From Punica granatum (taxonomy: Eukaryota; Streptophyta; Magnoliopsida; Myrtales; Lythraceae), in the NCBI RefSeq assembly GCF_007655135.1, contig NC_045131.1, positions 5,394,001-5,458,000 of the forward strand: DNA of 64,000 nucleotides, written 5' to 3'. Shown here in pieces: positions 37,470 through 51,272 of this stretch. Position 1 is the stretch's first letter, and each line of letters opens with the position of its first letter. The notes under the pieces were generated by a model. It saw only the letters and a program-made list of their open reading frames with translations. It was not told the DNA's origin and did no database searches. Position numbers and translations under genes: made by a program.

Positions 37470-40400
37470 TAGCATCGAAGTTGGACCAGTTTATGTAGAA
37501 ATAACATGTAGAAACGTGGTCTGGTAATCTTAGAAAAAAACCACACGCATTTGGTGCATAGATCCTTTGTGATCTCATTGCAATATTTAATATTTTTAAC
37601 CCTTTCAAGGATAACCTACAAGAGATAAGAAACAATTAGCGATAAAGAGGAATTTATTATTGCAATAATTCTCCCGACCTGAAATCAAAAGATATAATGA
37701 GTTCAATTGTCATATATGAAATTTTGCATGTCCCTTTGTTTATCTTTTCTCATTACCCTCTACATACTGTTCATGTGGATCACTCTTATAATCTAAAAAA
37801 AAAAAAAGCAAAGACGACTGCATTGTAGGTATATATAGAGTGAAGTATGAGAGCTTGCTTCGTACAATAACTAGAAAGGTGGCATCTATTTCATTATATT
37901 AGATCTATGAAAAGAAAATCTTATATGTAACGATTTCAATAAAATAATTATTAGAGCAACATGGCTTTAATTATGATTGGTGTATCTATTTATATATTTC
38001 ATTTAAGAAAGGTAGAAAGACCGTTCACCGAGAGCTGAAAGTCTGTCAAAAAGCTAATAGATGGTCAATTATGCTGGCGCGATTATTAAGTAATTTTCGA
38101 ATACATCTTAAGCATTTGTATTTTTTAGATTAAATTTAAGGAGTAGGACCTTTACAATAATCTATGCACGTAGTAATGCATGAATAAAAATAAAAGATTT
38201 GTTATCGAAAAATATTTTGCAAGAACTAATGTATGCATTAATTAAGAGATAAAATTAGAAAATATTTTTAAAAAATTAAAATATCCAAAATTAATTAATC
38301 TAAGGAACTTAAAGGGACGTCCAATCACGAGCTATGGGATTGATCAAGAAGCCTATGTATCTCTCATTAAACGAATTAAGCAATCTTGTGAGCTCACATG
38401 GAAGTCTCTTATTGAATGAATCGAGCAATCTCGTGCGAGTAGTTTGAATTAATATAATATAGATACATGTATCTCTCTATTGAATGAAGATAGATTTTCT
38501 CTTTGATTTACGAATTTGAAAAGCACGAAAGATATGCTTTGAAAAAATAGTTTTTTGTAATTGTGGATCTATTACTGTTAGACCGCTTAATGCTTTCAAA
38601 CTACAAAAGATGTGATGGTAACGAAATTCTTGACAACTTTAAATTGATAAGAATAACTCATTTGATAATTGGTAGGCACAAAAAATTTATTTGTGGACTA
38701 TATAAGTTCTATATCCAATTATGCTAATAAAGGCAATTATCAATAGAAATCAAGTATTCATTTAAGAATTTATAGATTTCTCAAAACGTAGTTATTGTTA
38801 TTTTCTCGATGAAGGTGAATTTCGGAATTTCAGATTTCTCACCAACGTATAAGCTATCTCAAGTTGTTGTGCGATTGATGATAGTTTTAGTTAATTTATA
38901 AGAAGAAATCTACCTACCTACTTCCACCGAAATACTAATCTGCCTACCCTTCTTACCATACAACTCGAGTCCCATTTTTTCAAGAAAAAGTGAATAATTG
39001 TGTCACAAAAAAAAAAACTTAAGTTATCAATGAATCAGTTACTTCTGACATACACAAGTCGATTCCATAACGTGTCCCTTACGAATGAACTGGAAAAACA
39101 AAATATTATGGTCAAAGAAACCACTTTCCCAGAAAATGTTGAAATATAACATGAGTCGTTTCTTTTCCTAGAAGAAAAATAACATTAAGCTAGTTTAACC
39201 AATAATTTAGTATATGTTTGCACAAGTAATATAGTTTCTATAGCATGAGCGCCTACCCAGCACACATATATGGCGATGCAAGGGCGGTGATTGCCATCGT
39301 GCCCGTCCGCACTCGATTGCTTGCTTGCCCCACACCTCAAGGCAGATACATAATGTATCCTTAACAAAATTGTACGTAGATCGACTAACAACAGATAGGA
39401 ATATTGTACTCAGTATATAGTTGAGTAGCTGTGTTAATATATAACGGTCAACTTAGATCGCAAAATCTTCTTTGTTTCTTCAAAATGATCATGTCGGATC
39501 TGAAAGTACGTGGACTGGCAACTAGTTTAGGAAAGCTCAGTAAAATGTCAATGTCTAAACAGGGTAAAAAATGTTGACCACTTTCTAGGTCTGTTATTCC
39601 ATTGATAGAATCTAATTTTCATTTAATACGTGCTATCCTGTGTCGAATGCGCGTGGGCTTCATGCGCACTGTTGCATCCGACGATAAAGGGGCTCTGTGT
39701 CATAGGGACACGGAGCCATGTTAGAAATCACTTCCATTTAGAGGTTTCAAAATGAAATTTGCCACTTTCCTGGTGGAAATAAATAATAATTAATTACTAT
39801 TATCAGTTGGGCGTTCAAACTTTAAATCACATCTTTAATAGACCACGTGGATCAGTTATACGTTAAAATCAGTGTTTTACCTATGCATGGTATGAATTTC
39901 TACATAAACTTATAAATCAGAACTGATAAAAACAAATATAATTTTATTAATGCGTTTTCATGTATATTCTTAAAGCATTATATGTCATAATTCTATTTAT
40001 ATCTTTCTTGCTAATTTTTTATATAATAATACCAAGTATGTTTATATATATATATATACACTTTAATTTGCTTAAGTACAAGTAGGTTTATATAATGGGT
40101 GCTTTCTGATAAAATGTGATCATTTAAGTATGCAATATGGATGCACTGAGACCAAAGTTAATGTTTTGCACGAAAATTTTTTAATAGAACTAATATTAAG
40201 TTTTTTTTTCTCTAATATTTTAGGCATGCTTTTCTAATCTCACATTTTTCATCCTCTCGGTGTATAATTCGCTTGACTTCCTTTATAGTTATGTAGATAT
40301 AATAAAATAGAGATATATTTTGATCTTATTAATAATTTTTTTATTCTTTTTAAATTTTTACTAATTGTCTTATTAATTTTTTGAAATATATTGAAAAAAA

Positions 40401-40964
40401 ATTCTAACGTGGATTACTTAACAAAAAAGATGGCACGAATTACAGAAAGAGATTATACAGCAGTGGCACATGGTTTCGCTTGATAATCAAGAGATTTCAT
40501 ATTTGATTTTCGAGATACGATTATTCGTGCTCATTAATTAGTTATTATTAAAAATTTTACTTAATTGTACTAAGTTATGAGCTTCCATTAAAATCCGAAA
40601 AAAAAGGTGGGGATATATATTCGTATATTTCCTATTCTTTGTGTATTTATATACGTAATAAATCATATGATTCTTTATTACATTGATTAGCATTTTGAAT
40701 ATTTTCAGGATCAAGTGCTGCTTGGAGTATCTATATAATATTCAGTTGCTTAAGCAACAATATATTGTTCCATAATGACTCGTGTGAAATCATAACGGTA
40801 ATAATTTCTCTCTCACACAGAGAGAAAACCGGACCCCGTTCCAAGGTCCAACTCGAGTACCGGCCCAGAGTGGGGATAAACCGGTAAAGAACTGAAAACA
40901 GCCCGGTTCGACGACCTCAGCAATTTAATTTAGGGCTGAGCTGATTTTATTTTTTTTAAGTAGG
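37196..40964. other. Intergenic, AT-rich
   Basis: This begins with the ABCG upstream region: a CT/TCTA run at about 37221-37262 and a (TA)n run at about 37435-37464. The remainder is AT-rich with A tracts and no supported gene. A TA run also occurs near 40046-40061. Confidence 0.55.
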
Positions 40965-41357
40965 GGTTTTTATGTCAAATGGCCACGATTTACACGTTTT
41001 GTCAAGTCTATCATATGCTATCTTTTTTTTGTCAAATATATCTTATGGTTTACATTTTGCTCGAATCTATCCTACTAACGTTAGTGGGCTTCAAATCTAT
41101 TCCATAATTTCAATTTTGTTCTAAATCTATCATATAATTTTAATTATTTCTTTAAAATTATTCCATGATTTTAATTTTTTCTCAAATCTATCCCGGATAA
41201 AAGGAGTTACTATAGCAAAATCGTTAGACGTTGACGGAGATATAACGGCGGGATAGATTTGAAGTAAAATGTAAACCATGAGATATAACTGATAAAAAAA
41301 ATATATGATAAATTTGACAAAATACATAAATCATGAGTCATTTGGGATAAAAATTCC
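40965..41357. mobile_element. MITE with ~100-bp terminal inverted repeats
   Basis: The left end reads GGTTTTTATGTCAAATGGCC and the right end, in reverse complement, GGAATTTTTATCCCAAATGA. Both continue with GATTTA, TTTTGTCAA, TATCATAT and TGGTTTACATTTT spaced alike over about 100 bp, then TCTATCC near the centre. No coding capacity was seen and the target duplication is not clear. Confidence 0.7.
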
Positions 41358-43053
41358 AAAAAAGTAAGAATATTTGAAGACAATTGTTAAGAGAGGAGAG
41401 AGCTATTTAAATCGGACAACATCCCTCGGGACATGCGAACATTATTATCTCTGACATAAATTTCACCCAAAAAAAAAAGACATAAATAAACGGAATTTCT
41501 AATACTGAATCAAACCGATAAATACTGTGTTCAACCTCTAAACTGTGGACCCCGATTCTAAAAGATTAAAAAAAAACTGTGGACCCCGATTCTAAGCCCA
41601 TGATCACATATCAACTGCCTACGTAATTGGGCTTTCATACACCCGGCACACAGTAACCTTTTCCGCTCAAGGGTTAGACCCATTTGGGGCTTGGGGGGAA
41701 TACGCTGAGGCCGGCGATGCCGTGGAAATGACAACACGAAGTACCAGCTGGATTAATTAATCATAAATTTTACTGTGCATAACGAAATCATTATAAGCCT
41801 TTAAATTCTCCTCATTTAATATGGACTCATTTCATATAAAAATGATTTTTTAAAGTATTTTCATTCTTTACTTTTATACGTTGATAGTGTTCTCATTCAT
41901 GGCGTTCTTAGGCACGTTCTCGCCTTTCTCAGCGTACCCCTCAAACTCTTCCTATTAAAACCAACATGAATGAGATTACAATCACGAGGTAACATCTCAA
42001 TCTTCTATTAAGTGCCCCAACGGCAAATCTAACAAAAAAACTTTAACCGAATCTGACCACACGTCTCCATATCTTTTATACTATTCTCCCGGACCTTAGT
42101 CATCCACTGATCCTATCATGCACATCTACGGAACCTTCTCATTGCCCACAATTCCGTCTGGAATTGGGACATGATTGACAGTAATATAATCAGCTCCTAT
42201 CTTCAAACGAGGTATTCGATTTAAATGAACACGATTAACACGTGAATGGAGAAATTATGGGAGCTGCACTAATTGGCCAGAACAATTTTCAGTTACATGA
42301 AAGATGATGAATAGACAAAGCCGCATAGGGATAATTAAAGAAAGGACGGGTCTCAAATCAATATGCACTGATCGAATGATTGAGCTGAAAATCATCAAGT
42401 GATTCCATCGAAGGGGGATAATAAGAATCGGACCTTTAAACCCATTTCTAGTTTCTTGGATAGGGATTAAACCGTATGGATGAGGCAAGAGTGGAAAATC
42501 GTTTTATTAAATTGTTTGATTGAGCGTCTCGTAAATCGGTTTATTTAATATTATACCTGGCACAATGATAGAAATCCATGTCATCAATTCAGATTTGTGA
42601 TGGGATTAAAAACTGACTGAAAGAATTCAAAGGGATTATATCGTGATTTTTTAAGAGTGGTTTTGAAATTTTAAGATTTACAAAAATGAATAATTCAGAT
42701 TAGATTAAGGAGAATCTAAGGGTTCAAATTAATTATATACGAGGTGAAGAAAAAAAATATGTACCGAAAAAGCAACCTTAACTAATTATTATCACGTAAT
42801 ATAATATATTCCAGCTAAATAAATAAATAAATATTTTAAAAATTTTAGATTATTTAATTAATTTAAGTGCGGCATGAACTCGTCGCTTTCTTTCAGTTGT
42901 CCGGTGAGGAGTGGGCTGATCGCTGTGTAAAGCGGAAGCTGCTCTGTCTCTGGTCGCTCCCTCTCCCGCTCTCTCCGTCGGAGATCACATCCCGATCGAG
43001 CGGTCGATCGGAGAGAGAGAGACGGTGGGTGAGTGAGTGAGAGAGAGCTTGCA
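41358..43053. other. Intergenic region and RABA promoter
   Basis: AT-rich DNA with no supported gene. The last ~150 bp before 43054 are GC-richer with CT and GA runs, as expected for the promoter and leader of the RABA gene. Confidence 0.55.
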
Positions 43054-44224
43054 ATGGCAAGTGGAGATGTGGCCTCGAGGATAGACTACGTGTTCAAGGT
43101 GGTGCTGATCGGGGACTCGGCGGTGGGGAAGTCGCAGATACTGTCCCGGTTCGCTCGGAACGAGTTCAGCCTGGACTCCAAGGCGACGATCGGAGTCGAG
43201 TTCCAGACAAGGACGTTGGTGATCGAGCACAAGAGCGTCAAGGCTCAGATCTGGGACACTGCCGGACAAGAACGGTGAGTCCCTCCCTTTAGCTCTCGCG
43301 TCGCTCTGGTTTCCGATTTCTTCGTCAAGTCGACGGATCTTAGACTCGCCGAGACATTGTTGACTAAATTCTGACTTGGATCGCTTTCACTTCCACTGAT
43401 CTGATCTGTCCCTTTCTGCCGTCATTATCGGAGAACCGTAATAAAGGTCTTATTGATCGGAAACCTCTCACTAGATGCTGACCATTGCAATGAAATTCTT
43501 CGGACTTCAAATGCATCATTCTAATAGGCGATGAAGATTCATCGTCTATTTAAGATGGAAGTAATTCAACTTGGAGCTTCGAACATCAGATTTGTGAAAT
43601 TACTAGTGTAATGTCACAAACTTAATAATGTTGAAGTCGTGCCGATCTGGTTTGGAATTGGGCGACTACGACTGCGAATTTTATCTATTTGAGTTCATGT
43701 TATCGTCTGATGTCGGATACTTAAATTTTCCTCTGGTCGATGGCGCCATCTGGCGCTCTGTGGTGCACTGTATGAGCAGATACAGAGCTGTTACCAGCGC
43801 ATACTACAGGGGAGCGGTAGGGGCGATGCTCGTGTACGACATAACCCGGCGCCAGAGCTTCGAGCACATCCCGAGGTGGCTCGAGGAGCTGCGGAGCCAT
43901 GCAGACAAGAACATCGTGATCATGCTTGTGGGCAACAAGACCGACCTCGAGAAGCAGCGGGCAGTCTCCACCGAGGACGCCAAGGAGTTTGCCGAGAAGG
44001 AAGGGCTCTTCTTCCTCGAGACCTCCGCCCTCAACGCATCCAATGTCGAGTCCGCCTTCCTCACCGTGCTCACCGAGATATTCAACGTCGTGAACAGGAA
44101 GAGCCTCATCGCGGGAGAGAGCCAAGAGAACGGGAATCCCGGATCTCTGACCGGGAAGAAGATTATCGTTCCGGGGCCAGCTCAGGAAATTCCTGCCAAG
44201 ACCAAGTTGCCCTGCTGCTCCTAG
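43054..44224 (+). CDS. Rab11-family small GTPase, RABA class, 221 aa
   Basis: This GTPase acts in trans-Golgi and recycling-endosome traffic to the plasma membrane and cell plate. Two exons, 43054-43274 and 43780-44224, split at the conserved Arg74 of WDTAGQER, a typical RABA intron position. GTP-binding motifs are complete: P-loop GDSAVGKS (20-27), switch Thr in [17 protein letters not shown] (67-73) with catalytic Gln72, NKTD (126-129) and ETSA (154-157). The C-terminus ends PCCS, with two cysteines for geranylgeranylation. The variable tail, with [17 protein letters not shown], is closest by eye to the tobacco Rab11D / RABA4 type. The gene converges on the NSUN2 gene, with the two stop codons about 460 bp apart. 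Confidence 0.96.
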
Positions 44225-44680
44225 ATCATGATCATCTCTGAGATTTGATTATATTTACAGGTGATTTAGTGATGAATTTTTTTTTAAAAATAATTTTACC
44301 TATCAATCAATTCTTTTGCGAGCGTGTGATGAGAAGCATAGTTGTCTGGTTTTGTTTCTTGTTCTTCAATTTTTTGTCAACGTGAGGGTGTATTATTTGT
44401 AAATTCAGATTCACATCCCCCATAATTGGGATCCGATGATTTGTATCGATTTTGTACCATTATTGGATGGATCAGGACCACTCCGACCAAATTCCCCCCT
44501 TCAAAATTGATGATAGAACCAATGGTCCCACTTTTTAGAACAAAATTTCCACCTGCATATATGAGAGCAATGAGAAAAAATGGCTGCCTTCGTGTCAAGA
44601 GGGTCCATTCGAAGCATTATCGAATCGAATGGTACACTTCACTCGCACAACCTAAAAATGAAAATCTTGTAACATATAGA
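44225..44680. other. Convergent 3' spacer
   Basis: This lies between the stop codons of the RABA gene and the NSUN2-like gene, and should contain both 3' UTRs and their poly(A) signals. Confidence 0.6.
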
Positions 44681-47600
44681 TCAGCAACCTACTGTGGTCC
44701 TGATACTATCACCATCTCTGAGATCATCTGAGCTGATCGAAGGTTTGCTTCCTTGCACTGGGGGGTAGAGGTTTTCTTCTCCTGGGAAAAGCCGATGAAG
44801 CAGTTCTTGACAGTCAAGTGGGCTAACCATCACATTCACGCAAGTCTTTCCCTTCCAGCACCCGATTGCTATGGTTGAGTCACCTGCTCGAGTGCAAGCC
44901 TTTACCGCTTCATCACCTGCATAAAAGTTTCAGCATTATATTAGCAGCTACTATAGATAAATCATATCTGGGAAATTGATTATGAAACATGCAAATGTCT
45001 CCTTTCTTAAGATAAATCGTACTTTATGTCTTCATTAAGTTCAGGATATCTAAAGCATGGAAGGTTATCTAATTTTTGCTGACTGACATGGATGAAAGTT
45101 CCACAAAAATCACTTATCCAAAGACAAAAGTTCCAAGAAAATCTTGATTAGCAAACACGAGATACAATTAAGTAATCAGCTAAAACTACTAACCTTTACT
45201 TAAAACAACTACACAACCCCCGGGAATAAGCTTCCATGCCTTCTCACCGAACTCGCGATCTAGAAAATTTGCAAATCTGATGGACTTGTGCTGCAAAAGA
45301 AGCCTGAAGTCTACATCAGATGCATATAGGATTTGCTTCGTGATGTATGGAAGAATCAAAGGCAGCCCCTCAGATGATATCCTAAATGGACATGTCAAAG
45401 TGCCTTCTTTCGATCTTTTTCGCTCCTGTCATTTTAATGGCCATAGAGTATTTAAGTTTAACTGCAATCGATAGAAAACATAAGAGCAGCAATTATGTAC
45501 TTGGAAACACTACTTACAAACATCATCAGGCCGACGTAAGGAATCTTAAGTTGCTGCCCAGCTCGAATGTTCAGCTCCAGAAGATCTTTAACTTGTTTGG
45601 AGATATAGTAAACTCTCTTTCCACAGTTAGAATCACTGTTTCTCGTCACAAGATGACCCCTCAGAGGGAACGAATCACTGATCCCATAGAATGACTTGAT
45701 GTTGTCAATGATGGATTCATCCTTCAAGAATACAACTGGGTCAATGCCCTTCCACTTGTGTTTGGTATGCGCATTTCCTCCTGCATTATTTTGGACGTTT
45801 GACGAGCTAACCTCCAAAACCTCCATATATTCGACAAGGTTCCCTAGTTGATCTTGTAGAGAGGGCAAAGAATCTTGTTCACTAATAGTTCGCTTACGAA
45901 TGGCTACAGAAGACAATAAGGAGGCAAAAAATAAATTAGGAAGTCAATGCGACAAATAGCTCACAAATATTTTCAGAATCTGACCGAAGGAGAAGTCAAG
46001 ACGGAATGGAAATATAAGATCACCTGGTAAGGGAGCTAGTTTGTTGAATACTGCAATGAAGAAGGCTCCACCGTTCTGATCATGAGGCAATATTCTAATG
46101 CAACGTTCTAAAGGGAAGTTGGAAATTCTGTTAACAGAATCATTGTAATTAACTGTTAGGTGAACTCGCTGCACTGCCGTTTGAGGATCTATGGAATCAT
46201 TGCTGTTGAACTTCTCTCCGAATTCTGAGGTATGATCGCCGACAGAGTTCCTGTGACTTCTATCAGGAGGGAACATACTGCGAACTATCCCACCCCGGCA
46301 ATAGTCTGGGACTTCATTGAAGGTAGAAAACCAGCAATTTTTATGACGTATCTGCAGCCATAACAGAACACATAGAGAGTCAACTTTTTAAGGAAACAAT
46401 CTTGCAGACTCAGGTAGATTGCATTGCAATATGCATTAGGAGTTCACAGGATGAATAAAGCTGAAAGAAGAAATGGTAGTTGGTGCTTCCGCAACATATC
46501 TCCCTAAAAAAGCACTCAATGAAGAGTATAGGATAAGCAGCTTTCTCTCATAAAGCTACAAACATCCCCAAAAGAAATCCGGGGAAGCAAACCTCTCTCT
46601 ATAAACAGTTTAGCCACAAGCAAGAAAACAGAGTAGTTAGAATTTGCCATATTTCAGCCAAGGATGAAACTTCAGGCGAATGAAAAACAGAACTATTTTA
46701 GATAACTTGGATTATCTTGCCAAAATCATTTCCAATATTTGGTAACATGCATAAAATAACAGTAGCTCAGCATTTAAAACTACATTTCATTATGGGCAAC
46801 AAGAAGGCCACAATCATAATCTATATGCATTATAACAAAACAACCTAAAAATTGGCTTATTGTCCGTTTTAGAAAGACAAGTTGTTAACATCCGTGTGGA
46901 AAACACACCCGAGTCCCAACAGCCAGTAATTATAAGCATCCCAACGTCTCCTTTTCAATTCGATATTCATAAAATAAAAAAGCGAGAATTCAAAGAACCA
47001 AGGAAAATAGCATATTATGCAATCTTTCTTACACCCAAGCTGTAAGACAGACGTATTTCTTTTTAAAGTTTGGATTTATGCATCAACCACTCGCTTATGT
47101 CCAAAACTGTTTCTTCAGATATGCATGATCACTTCATAAACAGATGAGAGATAAATAAAATTTTAAAAATTAAATTATCTCATATGTTCTGTTAAATAGC
47201 CTGAGAGGTTTAGGAAAGCCAAACCATCAGTTAAAATTGATACTCACAAATCTTTCAACAAATAATATGAAAAAATCAGAAACAAGTGATGACAGTAATA
47301 GTAACACAACCTTCCATTTCCTAAGACCTGGATGACGAATAAGTTTAGGAAGCTCAGTGGAAACGTCAACAAGCTCAACAGAATCTTCACACCTTCGCAG
47401 AATCTTAACCAAGGAAAACAAAAGTTAGTTCATACCCAAGAAAACTGAAGGAGTAACCAATTATCAGTAGAACAATGTAACTTCTCGAGTAAAATGTACA
47501 CAAATAAGCACAAAAAATCTGCAATGAGGTCTATCAAAAAGCACATGTCAAGGGTATGATAAGAAAAAAAATGGTACTACATACGTGGTGAAAAATGGGG

Positions 47601-50600
47601 ATGGAGTTAGCTCTTTCTCAAGACAATACCTCGGATACCACAGCCTCATTCTCAACTGGATTCATTGAACAAGTGGAGTAAACCATCCGTCCACCAATGT
47701 TAAGCAATGTAATTCCTAATATAATAAGTATTGTTAGCCGTGTTTGCTCTTCATAAAGCATACAATTTTCCAGAGTTGATTGAATGCTCCATGAACTTGA
47801 ATATATATTAATACAGCATAGAAATAATCAAAACCCTGATAAAGGCCTGAAAGCCAAATTAGATGCCTCCATGCTAATTCTTCATCGTGGGACAAGGAAA
47901 CATGCCTGTGTATAGCTCATCATATCGCAACAAGCAAATCTAACTATTAAGCGCATGAAACATTTTTATTATTGCAGATTCTATACTACAAATGAGAAGC
48001 TCAAAAGGCTAGGTTGATGAACCCTACACAGATTGTGAATAAAAGGACCCATATAAAAGTATTTCAAGATAACGAATTAAACAATTAAAGGGAAGAAAAC
48101 TGCACCAGATGACTGTGATAAAATATTTCTGGTGAATAAAAGGACCCATATAAAAGTATTTCGAGATAACGCATTAAACAATTAAAGGGAAGAAAACTGC
48201 ACCAGATGACTGTGATAAAATATTTCTAGTGCTCACCTCGCATAGCTATCTGAAGCTGTACGCTGTGGAGCCCATTTCCCATCCCTGCATTCCTGCGTAC
48301 ATGAGAAACTATAAACCAAAAGGAAGACATTATTCCTAAAGAGAATCAAAGTGCACTTGAAGCAAATAGAATACATACCACCTCCTCCATAAATTTGGAG
48401 CTTTCCGAAGGTTACCATCTCCACTGCATGGGACATCACATAAGATACGATCAAAGAGAAGCTGATGAGGATGCATCTCTGTTTCAGCAGCTATTTGAGA
48501 AGCATTAGTCTCGCTGAGGAAGCCCCCAGGGAAACATTGAGCTTCATGGTTGGTGACTACCAAGTTTGCAGTATTCATTCTTTTCATCTTGTGAATGAGG
48601 TGGTCGCATCTTTGGGCTACAAGATCATTTGCCACAATCTGTCAACAAGATTGTTACAGAAATAACAGAATAATCGTTAGCACAAAAAAGTCTGAAGCTT
48701 GCTACTGCAGAGGCATGATTCCTCTAGGCCATTTAAGAAATTTCACAAAATAGAATCTGCAGTGCCAAACACAGTAAAAAGCGTACAACAGTTCTCTCAT
48801 AAGGAACTCACCAGCCCATCAGGCAAAGATCCTTCCCGGTTTGAATGGTGCATGATCTCAAGCAATTGATATGTTTTTGAACCAGGTGCCGCACACACTG
48901 TGTTGAAGCAAGTCAAGCAGTCAGCAGATCACACGACTCATACTGGTTGCATTATCTAATCTCTCTCAATGTCTAGTTCATGTATCTAAAGTTCTCAATG
49001 TTTCGTTCATTTCAATGGTGTGGTAAATTCCAACGAATATTTCCTTTTTTTCTTTTTTTCTTTTTATAACTTCATAACCAACACACAAGAAGGTTTCAAA
49101 AAAGCTTCAATAATACTTCAAATGTTCAACCCGTTAAGGTACAGAAATAGGCATTTTTCACACATATGAATAAATATGGACGAGGTTATCAGCAAAGAAA
49201 GGAAACTACGAAATGTAGATAAACCATGTTGGATCTTACTATCTAAAACCAAATGTTCTGGATGTACATCCAGTAAGAGTGGAGGTACCTGCATTAGAAG
49301 CAATTATTTAATGGATGTAAGCAGAAAATTCCGAGAGGAAAAAGCAGCCAGGAGAGAATAACAAATGTTAATCGGTGGTAGTAACGTGATCAAGATACAA
49401 TTGAAAACTTAAATACCATGCTGACTGCCTCCTGTCTTGTGATGTTTCCAATTTCATTTTCTAGCTTCAAGAACTCATGAAACCTGAAAGTACATGAAGA
49501 GAACCATCACTTACTACACAATTAACCTATCTACCAGTTTTTAGATCCGAAGAGGTATACTCATAAGATTTGCAAGCATGTTATAGTGATACAGCAAAAG
49601 TTTACTTCAACAAAAATCTTCACTTCATGTGAAAACTACTAAAATTAGAACTCCAAGCACTGCTTAGCTGCATAATCTTCTCGATAGTGATTAACATATT
49701 CCAGTGCTTTACCTTTCAAGACTATGGTCCTTCCTAAGCTGCCTCCGAGAATAATTAAATTGCCATGCTAGATTGTCAGGATACCAGGGCAATGGTGTAA
49801 TAGCCTCAGTGTCATTATCGTCAGAGTGCTGGACAATATTTGAAAAAATTACTAGGTTAATACTACATGAAACAAGAGAAGAATTAAATATGACATGCAG
49901 TTTCTAAAAGAGAGGTTTCTTACCTCTGGTCGGATGGATTTCCTGAAGTCATTTTCCAACTGTGAAAGGATCTCCACACAGAATTGGCTACTGTCAAATC
50001 AAGCAATTGAACTAGATATGAAAATTGTGCTCTATCCACCTCCCCAGAAGTAACATAATATGCACAACCAAGAATCAATCAGAGGTTTAGGAGGAAGTGA
50101 ATAATTAGCAAAAAGCTTTCCTTCTTCCATCCCCACTTTCCTCCCGGTCCCGGGTAAGTGAACTAGGATGCCCCTCAATACTGACAAAGTCCATTTACTT
50201 CTCAGATCTATTAACACATGTAATCTTGCCTAGACTTGATAGCAATAGCAGTACAATGCTTCCGATTCGGAACCCATGAGATATGACCAAGCATCGGAAA
50301 GAAAACTGATTTGGTGAACCCAAGGATGCCCTGCTGCTTCTCAGCAGCTTACATCCCACTAATAATTCTAACAAGCACTTACATTAAGTCAGAAAGTGGA
50401 CATCTAACCAAACAAGGAAACAGCGATACGTGAAAAATCAGACGATGATTCCAGCAATCTTCAAAGTTAGAAAAGGCTACCTAGGACTCACTCTAAAAGC
50501 AGCAGGCAACGGCGTCCGAAGGACTTCGATAAAAGTGTCCCATTCTTCGGGTGACACTATCTCTTGCTCCTACAATAAACAATAAGAAGGGGAAAAGAAG

Positions 50601-51272
50601 CTTCAGTTTCATATATCTCCATTAATCGAGTCCTCATTCAATTGATAACAACCAATGCCGAACTTTTTTTTTGGATAAGTAACCCATGCTGAACTTAACA
50701 ACAAAATTCCATAATCTCAACTGAGTCAGAGTAGTTAAGCAATTGTTAACGGATTGTAGATTACTATTTATAGTAGATAATTTCATCACAAATCCGCGAT
50801 CTCAACTAACAGAGCAGCTCGCACAATGAATCACAACGACATAACATCGCAATATGATCAAGATAGCAGTTTTTATTTCAGAAATAAAATCAGACTCGAG
50901 TAATATTAACACCAAGAGTCAACTTGCATCGATTCTGTTATACTTTAGTAATCAATGGGAATCACTGAAGTTAAACAGACACAGTTAACTCCGTCACCGG
51001 CCGCTCATTCTGTACTGTCTCTACCTCCACGCATCTCTAGCAGGTTAGGAGTCGGAGAAGGAGAGAGGAGAAGGAACCTTGTAATACTCATCGAAAGCTG
51101 GGTTAGTGATGACAGGATCGAACTTGTTGTGGCCTTCTCTGTCGCGATCGTCGGTATCGGAGTCAGAAGAATCGGACAGTGAAGGTAGCGCAGCCTTCTC
51201 CCGGCTCCGCCGGAACTGCACCTTTTGAGCTGGCGCTCGGGCTCGGCCACCGCGGCCAGCGGGAGTGGACAT
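44681..51272 (-). CDS. tRNA (cytosine-5)-methyltransferase, NSUN2/TRM4 family, 781 aa
   Basis: This enzyme transfers a methyl group from S-adenosylmethionine to cytosine C5 in tRNA, and in plants also in some mRNAs. Fifteen exons join in frame: 51272-51078, 50569-50481, 49990-49924, 49828-49713, 49483-49417, 49288-49240, 48897-48812, 48638-48379, 48292-48237, 47715-47630, 47403-47311, 46351-46024, 45903-45518, 45425-45194, 44916-44681. The SAM-binding motif MCAAPGSKT is at 195-203. The two cysteines of RNA m5C methyltransferases are present: Cys294 in DVPCSGDG and the nucleophile Cys344 in YSTCSMNP. The NPAFDEYYK and HDQNGGAFFIAV segments are typical of the TRM4 family. An in-frame ATG at 51368 could add 32 residues. 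TRM4A and TRM4B cannot be told apart here. Confidence 0.95.
48035..48228 (-). repeat. 97-bp tandem duplication in an NSUN2 intron
   Basis: Units 48035-48131 and 48132-48228 differ at about three positions. The repeat ends 7 bp from the splice donor after exon 9 (donor bases 48236-48235). Confidence 0.9.

Noticed and set aside
43628..43779. Apparent N-terminal extension of RABA exon 2
   Set aside because: It is intron read-through; the splice acceptor at 43779 and the P-loop exon at 43054-43274 give the complete GTPase.
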